From: M30B80 sp965656935
GTDB lineage: Bacteria > Pseudomonadota > Alphaproteobacteria > Rhodobacterales > Rhodobacteraceae
DNA length: 51,241 bases
Direction: 5' to 3'
Assembly (NCBI GenBank): GCA_965656935.1
Contig: CBFHMG010000014.1
Location: 1-51,241 of the forward strand
In this document: piece by piece, positions 35,213 to 43,423 of the stretch
Position numbering within the stretch: position 1 is the first letter of the stretch
Layout of the letters: every line of letters begins with the position of its first letter
Made by a program: the position numbers and the translations under genes
The notes under the pieces: generated by a model
What the model saw: only the letters and a program-made list of their open reading frames with translations
Told to the model about the DNA's origin: nothing
Databases searched by the model: none

Positions 35213-37990
35213 GTGACAGATACGCCAGAACCCCCTGAGAACGCAGACGAAACCCCGATCGAGCGCCATCCCCATGAGGGCCCCTCGATAGATATCGCTG
35301 CCGAGATGAAACACAGCTTCATCGATTACGCGATGTCGGTGATCATTTCACGCGCGATTCCCGATCTGCGGGACGGCCTCAAACCTGTTCACCGCCGCAT
35401 CCTTTTCGCGATGCATGAGACCAATAACACCCATGAAAAAGCCTATCGCAAATCGGCCCGTCCGGTTGGCGATGTGATGGGTCAATACCACCCGCATGGC
35501 GATAGCGCGATCTATGACGCGCTGGTGCGTATGGCGCAGCCTTTCTCGATGTCCTTGCCGCTTCTGGATGGTCAGGGCAATTTCGGCTCCATGGATGGCG
35601 ATAACCCCGCCGCAATGCGCTATACCGAAGTGCGCATGGACAAGCCTGCCGCCTTCCTGCTGGCCGATATCGACAAGGATACTGTCGATTTTCAGGACAA
35701 TTATGACGGCAAGCAGCAAGAACCCACAGTTCTGCCCGCGCGCTTCCCCAATATGCTGGTCAATGGTGCGGGCGGTATTGCTGTCGGCATGGCCACGAAT
35801 ATCCCGCCCCATAACTTGGGCGAGGTGATTGATGCCTGCCAAGCGCTGATCGAAAACCCCGATCTCACCTCGGAAGAGCTGATCGACTATGTTCCCGCCC
35901 CCGATTTCCCGACAGGCGGCATTATTCTGGGGCGTGGCGGCGCGCGCAAAGCCTATACCGAGGGCCGTGGCAGCGTGATCATCCGCGCCAAAACCCGCGT
36001 CGAGGAAATCCGCAAGGACCGTTTCGCGATCATCATCGACGAGATCCCCTATCAGGTGAACAAGGCCTCGATGATTGAGCGGATCGCCGAATTGGTGCGC
36101 GAAAAGAAGATCGACGGCATCTCGGGCGTGGCGGACGAATCCGACCGCATCGGTGTGCGCGTGGTGATCGAGCTCAAGCGCGATGCCACCGCCGAAGTGG
36201 TGCTGAACCAGCTGTTCCGCTTCAGCCAGATGCAGACCTATTTCGGCTGCAACATGCTGGCGCTCAATGGCGGCAAGCCCGAACAGCTTAATCTGCGCGG
36301 CTTCCTGACGGCCTTCCTCGATTTCCGCGAAGAAGTCGTGGCCCGCCGCACAGCTTATGAGCTGAACAAGGCCCGCGAGCGCAGCCATGTGCTCTGCGGT
36401 TTGGCGGTTGCCGTCTCCAATGTGGATGAGGTCGTGGCCACGATCCGCCAATCCGCCGATGCCGCCGCCGCGCGCGAGGCCTTGATGACGCGGCGCTGGC
36501 CTGCCCATGAGATCGCGGATTACATCCGCCTGATCGATGACCCGACCCATACCATGAATGAGGACGGGACCTATAACCTCTCCGAGGCACAGGCCCGCGC
36601 GATCCTTGAATTGCGCCTGCAGCGCCTGACCCAGATCGGCGTCAAGGAAGTCACGGATGAGCTGGAAGAGCTTGCAGGCAAGATCAAGGAATATCTTGCG
36701 ATCCTCGCCTCGCGGGAGCGTATCTTGCAGATCATCTCCTCTGAACTGGCCGAGGTCAAAGACGCCTTCGCCGTTCCCCGCCGCACCGAGATCGTGGATT
36801 GGTCGGGCGATATGGATGATGAGGACCTGATCGAGCGCGAGGATATGGTCGTCACCATCACGGCGGGCGGCTATATCAAACGCACCCCTCTGGCCGATTT
36901 CCGCGCGCAAAAACGCGGCGGTAAGGGCGTGTCGGGCGGCAGCCTCAAAGAAGACGATGTGGTCACAAACCTGTTCGTGGCCAATACCCATACGCCGCTG
37001 CTGTTTTTCACAACAGACGGGATGGCCTATAAACTCAAGACCTGGCGCCTGCCACAGGGTAGCCGCACCTCCAAGGGCAAGGCCATCGTCAATATCCTGC
37101 CCATTCCCACAGGCGTCAGCATCGCGGCGATCATGCCCGTTGACCGCCCCGAGGAACATTGGGACGAATTGCAGATCATCTTTGCCACTTCGGCGGGCGA
37201 TGTGCGCCGCAACCAGCTCTCCGATTTCACCAATGTGAAATCCAACGGCAAAATTGCGATGAAACTGCCTGAAACGGGCGATGTCAGCCTCGTGAATGCG
37301 CGGATTTGCACCGAAGAGGATGACGTGATGCTGGTCACGGATTCGGGCCGTGCGATCCGCTTCCGCACCACTGATGTGCGCGTCTTCAAGGGCCGCGATT
37401 CCACCGGTGTGCGCGGTATCCGCCTCTCTGGCGATGATACCGTGGTCTCCATGGCCGTGATCCGCCATTTCGATGCCACATCCGAGGACCGCGCCGCCTA
37501 TCTCAAGCAACGCCGCATGATGGCAGGTGCGCCCGAGGATGAGGGCGACGAGGATGAGGACGCCACACCCGCAGGCCCGCTCTCCAGCGAGACCTTCAAT
37601 GCGATGGCCGAGGCCGAAGATCTGATCCTGACGATCACCGCCAAAGGCTCGGGCAAGCTCTCCTCCAGCCATGACTACCCCGTCAGGGGCCGTGGCGGCA
37701 TGGGCGTGGCAGCCATGGATAAGGCCATGCGCGGCGGCGCGCTGGTGGCCTGCTTCCCTGTCGAAACCTCCGATCAGGTCATGTTGGCAACCTCCACAGG
37801 CCAATCCATCCGCGTTCCAGTTGAAGGCATTTCCTTCCGCTCACGCAGCGCAGGTGGCGTGAAGGTGTTCAACACCAGCGGGGCCGAAACTGTGGTCTCG
37901 GTGGCTTGGATCGCAGATCAAGGCGATGAGGCCGCGGAGGGCGATGCCGCAGCGGGCGACGGGGCCGAGGCCCAATCCCCAGCAGAATAA
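35213..37990 (+). CDS. gyrA: DNA gyrase subunit A
   Basis: GyrA carries the DNA breakage-reunion activity of gyrase. From the GTG at 35213 (after AGGA) the product is 925 aa. Visible are RAIPDLRDGLKPVHRRIL, GDVMGQYHPHGDSAIYDALVRMAQ (quinolone region; Ser98 and Asp102 occupy the usual 83/87 positions and look wild-type), catalytic Tyr137 in NPAAMRYTEV, and the GyrA-box-like AQKRGGKGVSGG in the C-terminal wrapping domain. The C-terminal domain contains an acidic insertion (APEDEGDEDEDATP) and the protein ends in an acidic tail. The open frame back to 35111 was rejected because it lacks homology. It is followed by a strong terminator. Confidence 0.96.
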   Translation: MTDTPEPPENADETPIERHPHEGPSIDIAAEMKHSFIDYAMSVIISRAIPDLRDGLKPVHRRILFAMHETNNTHEKAYRKSARPVGDVMGQYHPHGDSAIYDALVRMAQPFSMSLPLLDGQGNFGSMDGDNPAAMRYTEVRMDKPAAFLLADIDKDTVDFQDNYDGKQQEPTVLPARFPNMLVNGAGGIAVGMATNIPPHNLGEVIDACQALIENPDLTSEELIDYVPAPDFPTGGIILGRGGARKAYTEGRGSVIIRAKTRVEEIRKDRFAIIIDEIPYQVNKASMIERIAELVREKKIDGISGVADESDRIGVRVVIELKRDATAEVVLNQLFRFSQMQTYFGCNMLALNGGKPEQLNLRGFLTAFLDFREEVVARRTAYELNKARERSHVLCGLAVAVSNVDEVVATIRQSADAAAAREALMTRRWPAHEIADYIRLIDDPTHTMNEDGTYNLSEAQARAILELRLQRLTQIGVKEVTDELEELAGKIKEYLAILASRERILQIISSELAEVKDAFAVPRRTEIVDWSGDMDDEDLIEREDMVVTITAGGYIKRTPLADFRAQKRGGKGVSGGSLKEDDVVTNLFVANTHTPLLFFTTDGMAYKLKTWRLPQGSRTSKGKAIVNILPIPTGVSIAAIMPVDRPEEHWDELQIIFATSAGDVRRNQLSDFTNVKSNGKIAMKLPETGDVSLVNARICTEEDDVMLVTDSGRAIRFRTTDVRVFKGRDSTGVRGIRLSGDDTVVSMAVIRHFDATSEDRAAYLKQRRMMAGAPEDEGDEDEDATPAGPLSSETFNAMAEAEDLILTITAKGSGKLSSSHDYPVRGRGGMGVAAMDKAMRGGALVACFPVETSDQVMLATSTGQSIRVPVEGISFRSRSAGGVKVFNTSGAETVVSVAWIADQGDEAAEGDAAAGDGAEAQSPAE

Positions 37991-37995
37991 GGGCG

Positions 37996-38027
37996 ATGGG
38001 GCATCCACACGCGTGAATGCCCCATTT
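37996..38027 (+). terminator. Intrinsic terminator of gyrA
   Basis: ATGGGGCAT (37996-38004) pairs with ATGCCCCAT (38017-38025), with additional CAC/GTG pairing inside, followed by TTT, directly after the gyrA stop. Confidence 0.75.
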
Positions 38028-38194
38028 AAGACATTAACTTGTCCGCATATAGCCTTATTATTGAACGATATTTTTCAAAATTTACCCACATGATTGCCAT
38101 ATTGTGACGCGATAGTGTTCGCACTGGGACAAGAACGGGGGCGTTCTTGCGGCATTGGTTAGGCACCAATGCTGCGGTCTATGGAGTGCATATT

Positions 38195-38776
38195 TTGCAA
38201 CGCTCAACACCCGATGTCTTCACACTTGGCGCAACCGCGCAGAACCTTCTGCGCGTGATCATCGCATCTTATTTTATCGCCCTCTCTTTGGGTATGATTT
38301 CAGGTGCCACCCTGTCACCCTTGGCAGCCATGCTCATCTCCGAGCAGCTGGCCAGTTTGATGTCTTCTCTCCTTATGTTCGGCTTGGCATCTTTGGTGAT
38401 GCTAGGGCTACATATTCGACCTGCTGCCCTTCTTCTGGGGCTCATCACCTTGGCAGGCAGCTTTGCAACGCTGAATGCTCTCGGTGTTTCGGAAAATTTG
38501 GGCGCCCTCTGGCGGGATTTGGTTTTGGTGGCCGCATTGGTGCTGACCTATTCCGAAAATGCCCCGCGTGATCGGCATAAACGCCGCGCGCTCCGCCAAA
38601 AGGTCGCGCCCCGCCGCGTAACACCGAAACCGACCACCGCCACAACCTCGGTCGCCACGCCATGCCGCGGTGCAAAAGACGCCAACGCCCCGCGCCGCCT
38701 CAATAAGACTTGGGTTATGGATGATGATGACAGTTTGAATGAGAACATCTTCGCGGAAGACGGCGTCTACGCCTAG
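38195..38776 (+). CDS. Membrane protein with basic and acidic tail, unknown function
   Basis: A protein of about 193 aa with four hydrophobic segments in its first 125 residues (beginning LLRVIIASYFIALSLGM), then a basic Arg/Lys/Thr/Pro-rich stretch (RHKRRALRQKVAPRRVTPKP) and an acidic end (VMDDDDSLNENIFAEDGVYA). The start is uncertain: a TTG at 38195 is preceded by GGAG at 8 nt, a GTG lies at 38186, and a TTG at 38147 gives the longest frame. The membrane part loosely resembles small DoxX-like four-helix proteins, but I do not assign a family. A strong terminator follows. Confidence 0.6.
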   Translation: MQRSTPDVFTLGATAQNLLRVIIASYFIALSLGMISGATLSPLAAMLISEQLASLMSSLLMFGLASLVMLGLHIRPAALLLGLITLAGSFATLNALGVSENLGALWRDLVLVAALVLTYSENAPRDRHKRRALRQKVAPRRVTPKPTTATTSVATPCRGAKDANAPRRLNKTWVMDDDDSLNENIFAEDGVYA

Positions 38777-38827
38777 ATATACCCCTTCCAATACTATGTG
38801 TCTGCACGTTGGAGATTTGCACTCCAC

Positions 38828-38861
38828 GCTCCGGTTGGCTTTCCGCCACCGGAGCTTTTTC
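38828..38861 (+). terminator. Intrinsic terminator after the membrane protein gene
   Basis: GCTCCGGT (38828-38835) and ACCGGAGC (38848-38855) form a perfect 8-bp stem, followed by TTTTT. Confidence 0.85.
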
Positions 38862-38893
38862 TTACCCCCTCACCCGTTAACCCTTTGTAAAGT

Positions 38894-38909
38894 TTAATAT
38901 TCAATTAAC
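38894..38909. promoter_or_regulatory. CtrA-type box upstream of the secreted beta-barrel gene
   Basis: TTAATATTCAATTAAC matches TTAA-N7-TTAAC exactly, 57 bp before the start of the gene at 38966. A lone GTTAACC half-site lies about 20 bp further upstream. Confidence 0.5.
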
Positions 38910-38965
38910 CATAAGCCTATGGGAGACCACGCGGAACAGATCCCAGTTCAACAATAGGTGTCACC

Positions 38966-39739
38966 ATGATCCGCGCTTTCTCCCTCGCTTTTTGCGTTCT
39001 TCTTGCCACCAGCCCGATGGCTTTGTCGCAATCCTTGGGGCTTGGCGCGGGCTTTGTAGAACTCGGCCACACCGAGCCTGAGCATGGCGAGGCAAGGCAA
39101 AGCGGCCGCATCTTGATGGATTTCACCATCTCAGCCCATCACGGGATCGAGGCAAGCGCCGCCCTTGAGGAGACCCCCCTTGGCACAACAGGCACCTTAA
39201 CAGGTGTCGCCTATATGCGCCCCGCCAATGGCCTGCGCTACGGGCTATTTGGCAGCCTCTCCGATCTCGACGGGGAAGCGGCCAGTTGGGGCTATGTCGG
39301 GGCGGCAGGGATTTGGGCCCTCTCCGACAGGCTGAGCCTTGGGGCCCATGGGGCAATCGGGCGGCGTGTGACGGGGCCACGCGCGGGCGGTCGCCTGATC
39401 GAGCCTGACACTTTGATGGGAGGGATCGACCTGAGCGCCGCGCTCAGCGATAACCTGATCGCCAGCGCAGCCCTCTCGGTCGCGGAATTTGATGAATGGC
39501 AGTTCCGCGCCACAGCCTCTGAACTCAGCGCAGGCCTGACCTATCATGTGCCGCGCACGCCGTTGGGGCTCGAGGCCAGCGTGATCCATGACCGCCTTGA
39601 TGGTCCCAATGGCGCGCCTGCCGAAACCCGTTTTCGCCTTGGCCTCTTCATCCAATTCGGCCCCCGCCCCAGCCAAGCCGAAATGCGCCCCTTCCAGATT
39701 TCCGACCCGATCGCACAACTGGTGCGGCGCGGCCTCTAG
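38966..39739 (+). CDS. Secreted, probable outer-membrane beta-barrel protein
   Basis: A 257-aa protein with a signal peptide (MIRAFSLAFCVLLATSPMALSQ, cleavage after about residue 21). The rest alternates short polar/aromatic strands separated by Gly-rich turns (for example ASWGYVGAAGIWALSDRLSLGAHGAIGRRV and RFRLGLFIQFGP), as expected of an outer-membrane beta-barrel or porin-like protein. No named family is recognised. A TTAA-N7-TTAAC box upstream hints at cell-cycle or CtrA control. Confidence 0.65.
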   Translation: MIRAFSLAFCVLLATSPMALSQSLGLGAGFVELGHTEPEHGEARQSGRILMDFTISAHHGIEASAALEETPLGTTGTLTGVAYMRPANGLRYGLFGSLSDLDGEAASWGYVGAAGIWALSDRLSLGAHGAIGRRVTGPRAGGRLIEPDTLMGGIDLSAALSDNLIASAALSVAEFDEWQFRATASELSAGLTYHVPRTPLGLEASVIHDRLDGPNGAPAETRFRLGLFIQFGPRPSQAEMRPFQISDPIAQLVRRGL

Positions 39740-39797
39740 GATGCCCGCCCGTTTTGCACCCTTTCCCTAAGCGCCCCTTTGTCCTACATCCCCCCTC

Positions 39798-41153
39798 ATG
39801 ACACAGGAACTCCATATCATCGGCGGCGGAATGGCCGGATCAGAGGCCGCTTGGCAGGCCGCAAATGCAGGTATCAAGGTCGTCATCCACGAGATGCGCC
39901 CCAAGATCGGCACCTTCGCGCATCAAAGCGGCGATCTGGCCGAGATGGTCTGCTCCAACTCCTTCCGCTCGGATGATGACGAGCAGAACGCGGTTGGTCT
40001 GTTGCATTGGGAAATGCGTCAGGCAGGCGGTTTGATCATGGAAATGGCCGATCAGCATCGCCTGCCCGCAGGCGGGGCCTTGGCCGTGGATCGCGAATTG
40101 TTTGCCCAAGGCGTCACAGCCCGCATTCAGGCCCATCCCAATATCACCATTTCAGGCGAGGAAATCCCCGCCCTGCCCGAGCAAGGCCATTGGATCGTGG
40201 CCACAGGCCCGCTGACCTCGGGCAATCTGGCCCAAGCCATCGCGGATGAGGCAGGTCAGGAAAGCCTCGCCTTTTTCGACGCCATCGCCCCGATCATCTA
40301 TGCCGATACAATCGATATGACCCGCGCATGGATGCAATCGCGCTATGACAAGGGCGAGACCGAGGAAGAGCGCACGGCCTATCTCAATTGCCCGATGGAT
40401 AAAGACCAATACGAAGCCTTCATCGATGCGCTGCTCGCCGCCGAGAAGACCGAATTCAAACCGGGCGAGACGGCGGGCTATTTCGACGGCTGCCTGCCGA
40501 TCGAGGTTATGGCCGAACGCGGACGCGAAACATTGCGCCACGGTCCGATGAAACCCGTGGGGCTGACCAACCCGCATCAACCCGATGTGAAGGCTTGGGC
40601 CGTGGTGCAGCTGCGCCGCGACAACAAGCTTGGCACCTTGTTCAATATCGTGGGCTTCCAGACCAAGATGAAATACGGCGCGCAGACCGAAGTGCTGCGC
40701 ATGATCCCGGGGCTGGAAAATGCCAGCTTTGCGCGGCTTGGTGGCATCCACCGCAACACCTTTATCAACTCGCCCACGCTTCTGGATGAACAGATGCGCC
40801 TGCGCTCCAAACCGCATCTGCGCTTTGCAGGCCAGATCACGGGCGTGGAGGGCTATGTGGAATCTGCGGCTATGGGCCTTTTGGCTGGCCGTCTGGCCAC
40901 GGCCGAGATCACAGGCAGCACTTTGCCCCCCGTGCCCAACACCACTGCAATGGGCGCTTTGGTCACCCATATTACAGGCGGGGCCGAGGCCAAGACCTTC
41001 CAACCGATGAATGTGAATTTCGGTCTCTTCCCGCCCTTGGAGGGGATGAAAGGCGGGCGGCGGGGGCGCAAGGACCGCTACAAAGCCTATACCGACCGCG
41101 CCAAGGCGGCTTGGCTTGACTGGCTCAGCCATGCCAAAAGGGATGCAGCCTGA
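39798..41153 (+). CDS. trmFO: tRNA m5U54 methyltransferase TrmFO (folate/FAD-dependent)
   Basis: TrmFO methylates U54 of tRNA using 5,10-methylene-THF and FADH2. The 451-aa product has the N-terminal FAD loop HIIGGGMAGSEAAWQAAN, the catalytic-cysteine motif MVCSNSFRSDD, and GGLHRNTF-like GGIHRNTFINSP, with a C-terminal NVNFGLFPPLEG. There is no obvious Shine-Dalgarno sequence before the ATG. The gene is followed by gluQ on the same strand after 24 bp. Confidence 0.95.
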   Translation: MTQELHIIGGGMAGSEAAWQAANAGIKVVIHEMRPKIGTFAHQSGDLAEMVCSNSFRSDDDEQNAVGLLHWEMRQAGGLIMEMADQHRLPAGGALAVDRELFAQGVTARIQAHPNITISGEEIPALPEQGHWIVATGPLTSGNLAQAIADEAGQESLAFFDAIAPIIYADTIDMTRAWMQSRYDKGETEEERTAYLNCPMDKDQYEAFIDALLAAEKTEFKPGETAGYFDGCLPIEVMAERGRETLRHGPMKPVGLTNPHQPDVKAWAVVQLRRDNKLGTLFNIVGFQTKMKYGAQTEVLRMIPGLENASFARLGGIHRNTFINSPTLLDEQMRLRSKPHLRFAGQITGVEGYVESAAMGLLAGRLATAEITGSTLPPVPNTTAMGALVTHITGGAEAKTFQPMNVNFGLFPPLEGMKGGRRGRKDRYKAYTDRAKAAWLDWLSHAKRDAA

Positions 41154-41177
41154 AACAAGGGGGGATAGCTGCGGCTG

Positions 41178-42023
41178 ATGCGCTTTCGAACACGGTTTGC
41201 CCCCTCTCCCACGGGTCCTTTGCATCTGGGCCATGCCTATTCAGCGATAACAGCCCATGACATGGCCCGCGCTGCAAATGGCCAATTCCTGCTGCGCATC
41301 GATGATATCGACACAAGCCGCGCCCGCCCCGAATGGGAGGCGCTGATCGCCCAAGACCTCGCTTGGCTGGAGCTGACATGGGACGGCGCGCCGCCGCGCC
41401 GCCAATCCGAGCATCTGCCCGAATACCGCGCGGCCATCGCACGCCTCAGCGCAGATGGCCTGACCTATCCTTGCCGCTGCAACCGCCGCGATATCGAGGC
41501 CGCCGCCTCCGCCCCGCAAGAAGGCGCGCCCACCCATGGCCCCGATGGCCGCATCTATTCCGGCACCTGCCGCAACCGCCCCATGTCGGATTGGGCGCAG
41601 GGCGATGCCATCCGCCTTGATCTGCGCCGCGCGCTCACCGCACCCCTTCCAAGCTTTACGGAAACAGGCCCCAGGCATCACGGCCAGCATGACCTGACCC
41701 AAGATATCTTGCTCACCCATATCGGGGATCCTGTGCTGGCCCGCCCGCATATGGCCGCCTCCTATCATCTCAGCGTGGTGATAGATGATGCGGCGCAAGA
41801 TATAACCCATGTGATCCGCGGCGCTGATCTGTTCGAGGCGACATATCTACAGGTCTTTCTGCACGCCCTGCTTGGCCTCAAAACTCCCATCTACCACCAT
41901 CACGATCTGATCCGCGACGATGCAGGCAAAAGGCTGGCCAAACGCGATGACGCGCGTGCCATCTCGACCTATCGCGATGCAGGCACCACCCCCGATACCA
42001 TCCGCAAGATGGTCGGGCTCTGA
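41178..42023 (+). CDS. gluQ: Glutamyl-Q tRNA(Asp) synthetase
   Basis: GluQ-RS transfers glutamate onto the queuosine base of tRNA-Asp. The 281-aa product is a truncated glutamyl-tRNA synthetase catalytic domain: RFAPSPTGPLHLGHAYSA (HIGH-like), a zinc-site pattern in YPCRCNRRDIE and YSGTCRN, and KRLAKRDDARA (KMSKS-like). It lacks an anticodon-binding domain, which separates it from GltX. Confidence 0.93.
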   Translation: MRFRTRFAPSPTGPLHLGHAYSAITAHDMARAANGQFLLRIDDIDTSRARPEWEALIAQDLAWLELTWDGAPPRRQSEHLPEYRAAIARLSADGLTYPCRCNRRDIEAAASAPQEGAPTHGPDGRIYSGTCRNRPMSDWAQGDAIRLDLRRALTAPLPSFTETGPRHHGQHDLTQDILLTHIGDPVLARPHMAASYHLSVVIDDAAQDITHVIRGADLFEATYLQVFLHALLGLKTPIYHHHDLIRDDAGKRLAKRDDARAISTYRDAGTTPDTIRKMVGL

Positions 42024-42033
42024 GCCCATAATC

Positions 42034-42062
42034 TTTGCTTCAAAAATACTTCCGCCGGAGGC
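42034..42062. repeat. Short intergenic repeat, copy 2 (CAAAAATAC + TCCGCCGGA)
   Basis: TTTGCTTCAAAAATACT followed by TCCGCCGGAGGC is nearly identical to the element at 12360-12388. It lies between the convergent gluQ and hisI genes. Confidence 0.65.
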
Positions 42063-42065
42063 GCG

Positions 42066-42425
42066 TTAACCCTCAGGCGCCATCAATTCGACTTCCTCAC
42101 CATCCCGCACGGCTGTGTAGAAACACACACGGCGATTGGTATGGCAGGCAGGCCCTGTCTGGCGCACCTGCACCAAAAGGCAATCGCGGTCGCAATCAAG
42201 GCGCATCTCGACCAATTCCTGCACATGGCCCGAACTTTCGCCCTTCACCCAGAAACGCGCGCGTGAACGGCTCCAATAGGTCACCCGCCCCGTTTCAAGT
42301 GTTTTGGCAATGGCCTGCGCATTCATCCATGCCAGCATCAAAACCTCGCCCGTCTCCGCCTCCTGCGCGATCACGGGAAGCAGCCCATTGGCATCAAATG
42401 TCAGGTTTGTCGGATCAAAGCGCAT
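42066..42425 (-). CDS. hisI: Phosphoribosyl-AMP cyclohydrolase
   Basis: HisI opens the adenine ring of phosphoribosyl-AMP in histidine biosynthesis. The 119-aa product has GEVLMLAWMN, TGRVTYWSRSRARFWVKGESSGH and the metal-binding LDCDRDCLLVQVRQTGPACHT, all diagnostic. The start at 42425 gives MRFDPTNLTF; eight extra upstream residues are possible but unneeded. It lacks a fused HisE domain. Confidence 0.95.
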   Translation of the reverse strand: MRFDPTNLTFDANGLLPVIAQEAETGEVLMLAWMNAQAIAKTLETGRVTYWSRSRARFWVKGESSGHVQELVEMRLDCDRDCLLVQVRQTGPACHTNRRVCFYTAVRDGEEVELMAPEG

Positions 42426-42491
42426 GGCCCACCTCTTTGCAAAATGCACAGCACGCGCTACCTATAGCGGGTCGGACGAAAAGGCAAAGAC

Positions 42492-42947
42492 ATGACGGCA
42501 GATGCAGACCTGATCAAGCTCTATTCACAGCGCATTTTGGCGCTGGCCGCAGATATGCCGCTTGCAGATCGGCTGGAGGCTCCTCAGGCCAGCGTCAAAA
42601 AACGCGCGCCAATTTGCGGCTCGACGGTGATTGTCGATCTTGATCTGGAAAATGGAAAAATCAGCCGCTTCGGTCAGGATGTGAAGGCTTGCGCGCTTGG
42701 TCAGGCCTCAGCGGCGGTGATGGCGCAAAACATCATTGGCCGTAGCCGTGCCGAGGTGGAAACCGCGCGCGACCAATTGCGCGCCATGCTGAAAGAGGCA
42801 GGCCCACTGCCCGAGGCCCCGTTTGAGGGCTATGAGGTGCTGGAACCCGCGCGCGACTATCGCAACCGCCATGCCTCGATCATGTTGGCGCTAGAGGCCA
42901 CGGCACAAGCCATGGCCGAGGCCGAACAGGCAAGCTCCTGCGCCTGA
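42492..42947 (+). CDS. IscU/NifU-like iron-sulfur cluster assembly scaffold protein
   Basis: A 151-aa protein related to the NifU N-terminal scaffold fold: residues include APICGSTVIVDLDLENGKI (first cysteine, Cys42) and DVKACALGQASAAVMAQNII (Cys67). The third conserved cysteine of IscU is not obvious; the only other cysteine is in the C-terminal ASSCA. It stands apart from the suf operon, divergent from hisI. It may be a variant scaffold or carrier. Confidence 0.75.
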   Translation: MTADADLIKLYSQRILALAADMPLADRLEAPQASVKKRAPICGSTVIVDLDLENGKISRFGQDVKACALGQASAAVMAQNIIGRSRAEVETARDQLRAMLKEAGPLPEAPFEGYEVLEPARDYRNRHASIMLALEATAQAMAEAEQASSCA

Positions 42948-42977
42948 AGCACGCCTCGTAACCCCATATATAGCAAC

Positions 42978-43015
42978 AAAAAAACCGCCGCGCATCCGGG
43001 GCAGGATGGCGGCGG
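42978..43015 (-). terminator. Intrinsic terminator downstream of the 40-aa gene
   Basis: On the minus strand CCGCCG-C-CATCC and GGATG-CG-CGGCGG form a long GC-rich stem followed by seven T residues. It lies about 137 bp after the stop of the small gene at 43152, leaving a long 3' untranslated stretch with no convincing ORF. Confidence 0.8.
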
Positions 43016-43151
43016 AGTATGCGTGTCAGATAGGTCCGGAGCCATGAGGCAATTTGGGATACGCCGCCTAGCAAATGGGGAAAACCTCCCCCGTGGGACA
43101 GAGCATGGCGGCATAACACGGATCCGGACAGGGACCGCAGGCAGTAAACAG

Positions 43152-43274
43152 TTAGAGCATTCCAGGAAGATAGAGCATGCCCATGGTCAAAACGGCCAAG
43201 GACAGCACGCCTGCCACATCCGACAGGATGGTGTCATGCGAGCGGGTCATGATGGTTTTGATCTCTTTAAACAT
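43152..43274 (-). CDS. Predicted SOS-controlled 40-aa membrane peptide
   Basis: The 40-aa product starts MFKEIKTIMTRSHDT and ends with about 23 hydrophobic residues (SDVAGVLSLAVLTMGMLYLP and GML), so a basic amphipathic head precedes one membrane helix. A strong AAGGAG ribosome site lies 7-8 bp before the ATG. A GAAC-N7-GAAC LexA box lies 59 bp upstream of the start. SOS-induced single-helix peptides such as SidA of Caulobacter (division inhibitor) and TisB of E. coli (toxin) have the same general plan but no clear sequence identity here. Short proteins like this occur in Rhodobacterales as unnamed hypotheticals. It is transcribed in the same direction as recG, from the recG-distal intergenic region. 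Confidence 0.75.
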   Translation of the reverse strand: MFKEIKTIMTRSHDTILSDVAGVLSLAVLTMGMLYLPGML

Positions 43275-43332
43275 CGGGCAACTCCTTCTTCGGTGTTGAC
43301 CCTTTGTTCTCATACTGGAAACGAAATGTAAA

Positions 43333-43347
43333 GAACTTTATGAGAAC
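43333..43347. promoter_or_regulatory. LexA (SOS) box upstream of the 40-aa gene
   Basis: GAACTTTATGAGAAC is an exact GAAC-N7-GAAC direct repeat, the reverse-complement form of the site before recA. It sits within an 11-bp inverted repeat (TTTGTTCTCAT at 43303-43313 and ATGAGAACAAA at 43340-43350). Two further GAAC tetramers follow at exact 10-bp steps (43354 and 43364). Confidence 0.7.
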
Positions 43348-43423
43348 AAAAGCGAACAAAATAGAACAGCTTGATCTTGAAGGGACGGAAATATCAGCAA
43401 ATCAACGCCGAAAGGACCGGCCG

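Noticed and set aside
35348..37804. 818-codon open frame on the minus strand inside gyrA
   Set aside because: It is antisense to a certain gene, has the His/Ala/Gly-rich composition typical of shadow frames in GC-rich codon-biased DNA, and shows no domain.
42857..43114. 85-codon minus-strand frame (MPPCSVPRGRF...) downstream of the 40-aa gene
   Set aside because: It runs through the terminator hairpin and into the scaffold gene on the opposite strand; the composition is not protein-like.
43344..43367. GAAC-N6-GAAC pairs as additional LexA boxes
   Set aside because: Spacing is 6, not 7, so they do not fit the LexA consensus; kept only as a symmetry observation.
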